This document shows positions 1 to 5,435 of a stretch of 6,338 nucleotides of DNA, one piece after another. The DNA is taken from the NCBI GenBank assembly GCA_018814465.1, contig JAHIZR010000390.1:1-6338 (forward strand), in the 5' to 3' direction. A program made the translations under genes and the position numbers. The DNA comes from a bacterium (GTDB lineage: Bacteria > Electryoneota > RPQS01). Positions within the stretch are counted from its first letter, which is position 1. Every line of letters starts with the position of its first letter. The notes below the pieces were generated by a model. The model saw only the letters and a program-made list of their open reading frames with translations. It was not told the DNA's origin and did not search any database.

Positions 1-1968
1 ATGCAATACGACGGTGGGCAGGCATTCGGGATAGTTAAGGTCGAAGGTATAGTTCCCCATACTGTGCGCAATTAATTTCCCATTATAAACCTCGAAGCCC
101 TGAATGACATGGGGATGATGATTGATGAGTATCGCGGCTCCTTGATCGAGCGCATACTGCCGCATGAGCCGTTCCTGCGCATCGGGGACTTCACTGAACG
201 TGATAATCTCAGGATCCCACGGATCGAGTTCGGGATGACCGAGTTTATCGGGGTCGGTGACATATTCATCTCCCGAGTGAGTGTTAACGATTACGAAATC
301 GGCGATAGCGGCGGCGGCGGGAATCGTTGCTTCGATGGAGCTGTTGTGCCAGTTGGCAAAGCCGGGACGAGAGCGTCCGGCGTCCAGGAAGGGCTGATCG
401 TTCAGGTAAGAGCCGTGCCGGTTGCAGAAACCCAGCATGGCCAGCGACAAGCCGTTGCGGGAGACAAAAGCAGGCCTGCGGGCGAGCACATCGTTCATCC
501 CCGCGCCGCTGTGCAGAATGCCTTGTGCATCCAGCACCGACATGGTTTCGAGCATCCCGGCTTCCATGTAGTCGATGATATGATTATTGGCCAGTGTCGC
601 ATAGTCCACTCCGGCATAAACCAATCCCGCAACGTTGGAAGGATTGCCTTTGAAGACAATGCCCTTGGTGGGATGGCGCACGGAGGCGGTGGTCAAGGGT
701 GATTCAAGGTTTACGCTGGTGAAGTCGGCGGACTCCAACAAAGACAGCGTCGGTTCGAAGATGTACTCCACGCCATAGGTGGGAATAATCGAAGATTCAT
801 AGCCGCGCGCGAGCATAATGTCGCCCGTAAAGGCGGCCCGCAGTTCGCGGTTCATCTCGACAGGCGGGTCTTCGAAGGTATGACTTTGCCAAGCGGCGTT
901 GTTATCTTCATCGGTGACGGTGAGCGTCACTGAATAGCGGCCCCAGCGCGGATAGTCATGCGTCGGATGTGTTGATGTGGATAATCCGCCGTCACCGAAA
1001 TTCCAGAGATGCTCGATTGTGGGGCTGTCGGGATCATAGGAAAGCGAGTAGAAATCAACGCGAATGCTGTCGGGTGAGGGGTGAGTTTGCAGCGTCCACT
1101 GGAAATCGGCTACCGGCTCGAAGGGCAGCGCTTCCGTGACATCAACGATTTCATCGAAGAGAATCCGCCCGCTGCCGTTGTCGTTGTCATTGATGAAATG
1201 GAGTTCGGTGATCGAGGGCAGATAGCCGAAGCGGCCATGCCAGTCTTCACCGATGGGCAGATCGATCAGCACCCATTCGTTATCATCGAACCAGCCTTGA
1301 TAGACCGTAAGCCAGATATCAGCCTGCGGACATTCACTGCCCCAGAGGGCGTAACGCATCCAGTGCGCGCTGTCGGCCACGCCGAAAGCCTGTACTTCAC
1401 CTAAATCTTCGAGCTTGACGGCGATTCTCCAGACGGTATTGTATATGACAGGTCGCGGAGTGATGGTTTCCTTTTTCCAAGTATCGCCGAAAAGCTCAAG
1501 CGCGTAGCCGCCTGCATAGAAGTCGCTGTTCGTGAGCTCCCAATCATTAGGATCGTCGTCCTCGCCCTCGATACTTTCAAGTGTGATCAAGCCGCTGTCG
1601 AAATTCTCGATGGCAGTGGGGTCGTCCGGTTCCTGTGATGGATAGGGAATTACCTGATAAAAGCTGATCTGATACTTGCTGGCCGCGTTCACATCGCTCC
1701 AGCTCAAGCCCGCGGTGACGGCAAGGGTTTCGGGAGTAGTCATTTCGGGCAAGGAGTCGCGCAGGACAGCCCAGAAGGAGATCTCCGGAACCGGCAGCCA
1801 ATTCAACTGAATATCATTACCGGATAATAAGGCGGTCAGACCGATAGGCGAGAGCTCGTCAAGGGTCGGCTGCTGGTGATTGGTCAGTAGTGGTTTCGCG
1901 AGAAGCTGAGCCGAGAGTGTCAGTATTATAAATGGCAACCAGTAATAATATCGGTGAGACGAACTCAT
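1..1968 (-). CDS. Secreted CapA-like (PGA_cap) metallophosphatase-fold protein with PKD domain, 3' end outside window
   Basis: The frame is open from an ATG at 1968 to the window edge (656 residues, no stop), so the C-terminus is missing. Residues 1-24 resemble a signal peptide (hydrophobic 11-24, ending in Ala), implying export. Residues about 38-110 look like a fibronectin-III-type strand module. Residues about 120-283 are acidic, aromatic-rich and beta-like, perhaps a carbohydrate-binding jelly roll. Residues about 286-362 are a PKD domain with the signature WNFGDG (322-327). From about 375 the CapA/PGA_cap fold begins: GDIM (382-385), NLESP (E422), NNH (461-463), HSGDEY (H564), HHPH (617-620) and GN (638-639), matching the family's metal-site motifs except that the usual HWG is HSG. 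Founding members act in poly-gamma-glutamate capsule synthesis, but no capB or capC is visible here and the substrate is unknown. AAGGA seven bases upstream supports the start. Family assignment is firm; the N-terminal modules apart from PKD are inferred. Confidence 0.9.
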   Translation of the reverse strand, partial: MSSSHRYYYWLPFIILTLSAQLLAKPLLTNHQQPTLDELSPIGLTALLSGNDIQLNWLPVPEISFWAVLRDSLPEMTTPETLAVTAGLSWSDVNAASKYQISFYQVIPYPSQEPDDPTAIENFDSGLITLESIEGEDDDPNDWELTNSDFYAGGYALELFGDTWKKETITPRPVIYNTVWRIAVKLEDLGEVQAFGVADSAHWMRYALWGSECPQADIWLTVYQGWFDDNEWVLIDLPIGEDWHGRFGYLPSITELHFINDNDNGSGRILFDEIVDVTEALPFEPVADFQWTLQTHPSPDSIRVDFYSLSYDPDSPTIEHLWNFGDGGLSTSTHPTHDYPRWGRYSVTLTVTDEDNNAAWQSHTFEDPPVEMNRELRAAFTGDIMLARGYESSIIPTYGVEYIFEPTLSLLESADFTSVNLESPLTTASVRHPTKGIVFKGNPSNVAGLVYAGVDYATLANNHIIDYMEAGMLETMSVLDAQGILHSGAGMNDVLARRPAFVSRNGLSLAMLGFCNRHGSYLNDQPFLDAGRSRPGFANWHNSSIEATIPAAAAIADFVIVNTHSGDEYVTDPDKLGHPELDPWDPEIITFSEVPDAQERLMRQYALDQGAAILINHHPHVIQGFEVYNGKLIAHSMGNYTFDLNYPECLPTVVLH

Positions 1969-1975
1969 GCGAGCA

Positions 1976-1980
1976 TCCTT
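1976..1980 (-). promoter_or_regulatory. Ribosome binding site of the CapA-like gene
   Basis: The minus strand reads AAGGA, followed by seven bases and the ATG at 1968. Spacing and sequence are typical for Shine-Dalgarno pairing and fix this start, which also places a signal peptide at the extreme N-terminus. Confidence 0.75.
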
Positions 1981-2004
1981 GGCGGTGTATATTCTTTATA
2001 CTTA

Positions 2005-2033
2005 AAGATAAGCTCAATAGGGGCGAATGTCAA
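2005..2033 (-). promoter_or_regulatory. Predicted sigma70-type promoter of the CapA-like gene
   Basis: On the minus strand a perfect -35 hexamer TTGACA (2028-2033) is followed by exactly 17 bases and TATCTT (2005-2010), which matches the -10 consensus at four of six positions. Transcription would begin near base 1998, giving a leader of about 30 bases that contains the AAGGA ribosome site. A TATAAA lies slightly further downstream and could be an alternative -10. The promoter supports transcription of the CapA-like gene independent of the kinase upstream. Confidence 0.6.
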
Positions 2034-2320
2034 AGGAAATTAAGAGGAGAATTCATTTGGTGGGTCAATTGTGGAAACTCAGCAATAACAAGGTGGAATG
2101 TTATTTGGTTACGGTTTGTCTTAAAAAATGACTTCACAGGCCAAGTTACACGGAATACTCTACTTGCAAGCCGTCGAGCGGGGCGAATCGCGAAAAAAGA
2201 TTCCGGTCGGATTGCGCACTTCTGCTGACTCGAGCGAAAGCAGTTCCCTGTGCTTAACCCGGCTCGGCGCGCCTTTTTCACGATGCAGAATTAATTGGGG
2301 GGATACTCCGAGGAATGGCG
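2034..2320. other. Non-coding stretch between kinase terminator and CapA-like promoter
   Basis: About 290 bases hold no convincing gene on either strand. Short open frames here lack Shine-Dalgarno sequences and encode basic, low-plausibility peptides. The only local structures are a GAATC/GATTC mini-stem near 2184-2204 and a GGCGCGCC palindrome followed by five T at 2266-2278. The stretch could hold upstream regulatory sites of the CapA-like gene, but no recognisable operator or RNA family is seen. Confidence 0.5.
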
Positions 2321-2358
2321 GAAAGAAAGAAAATGGCAGGCTGTAGCTGCCTGCCATT
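2321..2358 (-). terminator. Intrinsic (rho-independent) terminator of the histidine kinase gene
   Basis: On the minus strand, 30 bases after the kinase stop codon, AATGGCAGG (2350-2358) pairs perfectly with CCTGCCATT (2332-2340). One further C-G pair may extend the stem to 10 bp over a 7-base loop. The 3' arm runs directly into a T-rich tract (TTTTCTTTCTTTC, 2321-2333, sharing two T with the stem). The T tract is interrupted by C residues, but stem length, position and orientation are those of a classical intrinsic terminator. The T-rich tract lies only on the minus-strand exit, so it serves the kinase. Confidence 0.85.
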
Positions 2359-2388
2359 GAAGTAATTGATGCTGTTAGATTCGGAAAT

Positions 2389-5049
2389 CTATGTCCATTT
2401 CTCGACCAAGTCATACAGGGTTTGCGGGCGGATGGGTTTGGCGAGATAGTCATCCATGCCGGCATCCAGGCATTTTTCACGGTCGCCCTTCATGGCGTTG
2501 GCTGTCAGGCCGATGATCGGAATTGAAGGCTTAAGTTTGCCGTTTCTGATAGCGGCAGTTGCTTCATAACCATCCATTTCCGGCATCTGCACATCCATGA
2601 GAATCAGGTCGTAGTCTTTTGTCTCCAACGCTTTCAAGGCTTCAAGGCCATTGTTGACGGCGTCAACACGATAGCCCGCTTTTTTGAGCAGGTTGGTAGC
2701 GACAAGCTGGTTCACATGGTTGTCCTCGACGAGCAGGATAGTCAGATCTTCCGGGCCTCTCTCTTGTTCAAGCAGCTCGAGAATTTCATCCTGATTAGCT
2801 TCTTCATTCCGGTTGAACGCGCTCTCTGTTCTTCCGATTTTCGCGCTCAGCGCTTCTTGAAGCTGAGCATAGCGAACCGGTTTTGACAGAACCGCATCAG
2901 AGCCCAGGTTCGCGACGTCGGCCGAAGACCGGTAGGTGACCCAAGTCAGCAGAATGATTTTTGTATTTTCGTGGCGCGGCGTTGAGCGAATCCAATTCAG
3001 CAGCGAAGTCAGATTCGAACCGGGCATATGAAAATCGAGCAGAATGCAGTCATAGGTAATCTCGGGAGTCTCGAGCATCTTTGTAAGGTGATCGAAGTCC
3101 GTGGTAACATCCGTTCTGCATTTCCAGTGATCGCAGATCGTGAAGAGATATTCCGCGCTGAGCGTGTTGCTTTCTCCGATCAGTATTCTCTGGCCGGCAA
3201 TGGCCGGGGCATCCGTCGGTTCTTGTTTTGCCTGTTCTTTCAAGCGGATCGTGAAGAAAAACCGGGAGCCTTTGCCAACCTTGCTTTGCACCTGAAGTTC
3301 GCCGCCCATTTTTTCAACAAGCGAGCGAGAGATCGTCAAGCCGAGTCCGGTACCGCCGAATTTTCTGGTGGTCGAGGCGTCGACTTGTGAGAAGGAATCG
3401 AAGATCTTATTCAGGCGGTCTTGGGGAATACCGATCCCGGTGTCCACAACCTCGAACAGGATGTTTTGTCCGTCATGGCACTTATCCGCCAATCTAATGG
3501 CTACCTGTACTTCGCCCTTGCTGGTAAACTTGAGCGCATTATTGGCAAGATTAATCAGGATCTGGCGAAGACGAACAGGATCACCGATGACATTTGTATT
3601 GATATGCGGATCGACGAAGATCGGGAATTCCACACCTTTTTGGTGAGCCTTGGGCGCCATCATGGTTCCCATCTCTTCAATCAGGAGTCGAAGATCGAGA
3701 TCTGTTTCCTCCAATTCGAGTTTGCCGGCCTCGATTTTGGAGAAATCGAGAATATCGTTGATGATACTCAGCAGTGAATTGGCTGATCCCTGGACAGTCA
3801 TAGCAAATTCACGCTGTTCTCCCGTCAGGTCGGTATCCAGCAAGAGTTCGGTCATCCCGATCACGCCGTTCATGGGGGTGCGGATTTCGTGGCTCATATT
3901 TGCCAGAAACTCGGATTTCGCCGCATTGGCCAGCTCCGCTTCCGCCGCCATATTGTTGGCTAAGGCTGTTTGCTGTTCAAGCGTTGCGTTTGTTTCGGCA
4001 AGTTCTTCTTCCGCCCGTTTGCGTTCGGCGATATCGGTACGCAGGCTTTCCACCATGATCTGCATGGCTTTCCCGAGAATATCGTTTTCCGAGGCTACCG
4101 GGACTTCAACCTCAAGGTTGCCGCGGGCGATTTCATCAGCCGTGTGAGCCTTTTCTCCCAGCCGTTTCGCCATGTTTTCCATGGCTTTTCCAAGCACATC
4201 GACATCGGAGGCTACCCGCAGTTCGACATTGGTATTTCCTTTGGCAATTTCTCCGGCTGCTTCCGACCTTGACCGAATGGAATCAATCATCGCCCGATAA
4301 GCGTTGGCCAAGCGGCCCATTTCATCTTGGGATTCGTAGTCAAGATGCTGCTGAATATCTCCTCGCGCGAGCGCTTCGGTGGCCTCGGTGATTTGGCGCA
4401 TGGGAATCAGAATGGACCGAGTCAGAATCATGGAGAAGCCGATCAGAATGCCGAGACAGATGATAATGATGCCGATAATCAGGGATTGGTTTTCTGTTTG
4501 TGCCCGGCTCGCTTTATCGAGTGCGGCGTTCAGCGATCCGATCTGCGAGACGGCAAGCTTGTCCAGAGCTTCCTTCAACTCACTATAGAGCCGTTTCATC
4601 TCATTTGTCTTGCCGCCGTTTTGACGGCCGGTTTCACCGGGGATCACAGTTTCGGCGATGGTCAGGACAGTCTGATAATAGAGCTGAAAGACGGAATCAA
4701 CTTGAGCCGCTATTTGCAGGTCGGTTCCTTTGAGGTCAAGGCATTGAACGTGAATATCCTGAAATTCACCGGCGAGGATATGAATTTCCCGCAGCATGTC
4801 ATCATTGCCGAAGGCGACGCCGTTCTCGAACGTATGATGGATGCTGACGAGCACATCATTCATATTGTTGATGAGTTCGGTGCCTTTGTAATAATCAGTC
4901 TGAATACTGCTCAATAGTTGAGACTGATCCCGGCCTCCGAGCCAGGTAATCGAGAGAATAATCAGAAAGGCGAAGGATGCCAGAATCGGCATCAGCCACA
5001 CTTTCTGTGAGAGTTTCAGGTGAGCGGTTTCTCTTTGTAAAGGTTCCAC
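2389..5049 (-). CDS. Membrane hybrid sensor histidine kinase with triple HAMP-like units and two receiver domains
   Basis: The complete protein has 886 residues and starts at GTG. TM1 is about 17-38, a helical extracytoplasmic sensor about 39-189, and TM2 about 190-212. HAMP-like units follow around GD at 230, GN at 271 and GN at 310, then a Glu/Ala-rich coiled coil (about 335-378). HisKA carries the phosphoacceptor H387 in SHEIRTPMN. The HATPase has the N-box N504, G1 DTGIGI (D536) and G2 GGTGLGL (565-571). Receiver 1 (about 620-738) has D672, T702 and K723, but GES (625-627) stands where an acidic pair is expected. Receiver 2 (about 770-884) is canonical: E775, D776, D819, T849, K871. No HPt domain follows, so phosphotransfer to a response regulator probably needs a separate HPt protein. 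The sensor has no recognised ligand family; methyl-accepting-type four-helix bundles are the nearest likeness. It is transcribed away from the symporter gene and ends at its own terminator. Confidence 0.95.
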   Translation of the reverse strand: MEPLQRETAHLKLSQKVWLMPILASFAFLIILSITWLGGRDQSQLLSSIQTDYYKGTELINNMNDVLVSIHHTFENGVAFGNDDMLREIHILAGEFQDIHVQCLDLKGTDLQIAAQVDSVFQLYYQTVLTIAETVIPGETGRQNGGKTNEMKRLYSELKEALDKLAVSQIGSLNAALDKASRAQTENQSLIIGIIIICLGILIGFSMILTRSILIPMRQITEATEALARGDIQQHLDYESQDEMGRLANAYRAMIDSIRSRSEAAGEIAKGNTNVELRVASDVDVLGKAMENMAKRLGEKAHTADEIARGNLEVEVPVASENDILGKAMQIMVESLRTDIAERKRAEEELAETNATLEQQTALANNMAAEAELANAAKSEFLANMSHEIRTPMNGVIGMTELLLDTDLTGEQREFAMTVQGSANSLLSIINDILDFSKIEAGKLELEETDLDLRLLIEEMGTMMAPKAHQKGVEFPIFVDPHINTNVIGDPVRLRQILINLANNALKFTSKGEVQVAIRLADKCHDGQNILFEVVDTGIGIPQDRLNKIFDSFSQVDASTTRKFGGTGLGLTISRSLVEKMGGELQVQSKVGKGSRFFFTIRLKEQAKQEPTDAPAIAGQRILIGESNTLSAEYLFTICDHWKCRTDVTTDFDHLTKMLETPEITYDCILLDFHMPGSNLTSLLNWIRSTPRHENTKIILLTWVTYRSSADVANLGSDAVLSKPVRYAQLQEALSAKIGRTESAFNRNEEANQDEILELLEQERGPEDLTILLVEDNHVNQLVATNLLKKAGYRVDAVNNGLEALKALETKDYDLILMDVQMPEMDGYEATAAIRNGKLKPSIPIIGLTANAMKGDREKCLDAGMDDYLAKPIRPQTLYDLVEKWT
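4054..4250 (-). repeat. Tandem duplicated HAMP-like segment (about 117-base period) within the kinase gene
   Basis: Bases starting at 4054 and 4171 begin similar stretches of about 80 bases, offset by 117 bases (39 codons). Both start with CATG and share CATGGCTTT (with one variant position after it), ATCG and GAGGCTACC at matching positions. At protein level they share the pattern A-[KR]-G-N-x-x-V-E-x-x-V-A-S-x-x-D-x-L-G-K-A-M (residues about 269-293 and 308-332). The nucleotide match suggests an in-frame internal duplication that has since diverged. The preceding unit at residue 230 is more distant. Confidence 0.65.
5047..5049 (-). other. GTG start codon of the kinase without a visible Shine-Dalgarno sequence
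   Basis: The first possible start after an in-frame TAA (5065-5067) is GTG at 5047-5049. Upstream bases read ACAACCGTCA, with no purine-rich ribosome site. The next in-frame candidates (GTG at residue 17, ATG at residue 20) lie at the edge of or inside the first membrane segment and would remove the positively charged cytoplasmic N-terminus. GTG at 5049 is therefore preferred, with moderate certainty. Confidence 0.6.
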
Positions 5050-5150
5050 TGACGGTTGTATTTTTTACTGACTTGCGGATTCGATTGTTGTTGAGCCGAT
5101 TCAGCGTTGTTTTGATTGCCCAACCGAGTGCACAAAAATGCCTACGGACC

Positions 5151-5178
5151 GTTTGAGTATTTCAAACTGCCGGCAGTT
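5151..5178. repeat. Perfect 14-base palindrome with adjoining GTTTGA/TCAAAC inverted repeat; candidate operator
   Basis: AACTGCCGGCAGTT (5165-5178) is a perfect palindrome. Its left side overlaps a second inverted repeat, GTTTGA (5151-5156) with TCAAAC (5162-5167). Overlapping dyads in a divergent promoter region are typical of dimeric repressor or activator sites. The DNA-binding protein is not encoded in the window. The symmetry is certain; the operator role is inferred. Confidence 0.45.
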
Positions 5179-5198
5179 GTCTAAAAAGATGAGTATCA

Positions 5199-5237
5199 GC
5201 CGGAATGAAAACGGTTTTTATCATTCCAATTATCGGC
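5199..5237. repeat. Imperfect inverted repeat GGAATGA...TCATTCC
   Basis: GGAATGA (5202-5208) and TCATTCC (5221-5227) form a 7-bp dyad around a 12-base centre that can itself pair AAA with TTT. Further out, GCCG (5199-5202, overlapping the dyad by one base) and CGGC (5234-5237) are complementary, but the six-base AATTAT on one side would bulge. It could be a protein-binding site or a hairpin in a leader. It is not followed by a T tract in either direction, so it is not a terminator. Confidence 0.4.
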
Positions 5238-5379
5238 AGCTTACGGCATCCTTCAGATAGTCCGATGCGCCCGCACAGGCCGGGAAATCTATCCGGTCAA
5301 CATAATGCAATTGTGGCTCCAGTTTAAGAGAGATTCACTTTCGCTGGTGGAATTTGATTAAGTGCTGCGACGGGGATGC

Positions 5380-5407
5380 AAAACTTAAAACTTTTGTTTA
5401 ACTTAAG
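5380..5407. repeat. AT-rich direct and inverted repeat just upstream of the symporter gene
   Basis: AAAACTT occurs twice in tandem (5380-5386 and 5387-5393). AACTTAA recurs at 5382-5388 and 5400-5406, and CTTAA (5384-5388) is complementary to TTAAG (5403-5407). The element ends 17 bases before the symporter ribosome site, where the promoter or untranslated leader is expected. A regulatory role is possible but unsupported by a known motif. Confidence 0.35.
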
Positions 5408-5423
5408 GGCAAGGAGAACAAAC

Positions 5424-5428
5424 AGGAG
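5424..5428 (+). promoter_or_regulatory. Ribosome binding site of the symporter gene
   Basis: AGGAG lies seven bases before the ATG at 5436, ideal Shine-Dalgarno spacing. It favours this ATG over the in-frame ATG three codons later. A second AAGGAG at 5411-5416 is too far from the start to be the main site. Confidence 0.8.
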
Positions 5429-5435
5429 CCGCCCG

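Larger units (their letters stand above)
5050..5435. promoter_or_regulatory. Divergent intergenic region between kinase and symporter genes
   Basis: The 386 bases separate two genes read outward in opposite directions, so both promoters should lie here. No strong -35/-10 pair was found on either strand. A minus-strand GATAAT (5229-5234) is a possible -10 for the kinase, but it lacks a good -35. The region has several symmetrical elements, listed separately, that are plausible regulator binding sites. No small gene with a ribosome site was found. Confidence 0.55.

Noticed and set aside
109..702. Plus-strand open frame of 197 codons inside the CapA-like gene
   Set aside because: It lies wholly antisense to a frame with clear family motifs, and its translation is repetitive in Gly/Arg/His with no domain and no ribosome site.
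2261..2278. GGCGCGCC followed by five T as a possible plus-strand terminator
   Set aside because: The palindrome has no room for a loop, the alternative stem is only three pairs, and no plus-strand gene precedes it.
2030..2281. Minus-strand open frame of 83 codons in the spacer between kinase and CapA-like gene
   Set aside because: It begins at GTG without a Shine-Dalgarno sequence, is highly basic with no recognisable motif, and overlaps the -35 box of the CapA-like promoter.
2128..2346. Plus-strand open frame of 72 codons in the same spacer
   Set aside because: It has no ribosome site, no motif, and runs through the kinase terminator.
1..2391. Kinase and CapA-like gene as one operon
   Set aside because: A strong intrinsic terminator, about 420 bases of spacer and a separate near-consensus promoter lie between them.
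4327..4917. Plus-strand open frame of 196 codons opposite the kinase sensor region
   Set aside because: It is antisense to the kinase, whose membrane and HAMP segments are unmistakable. No ribosome site or domain supports it.
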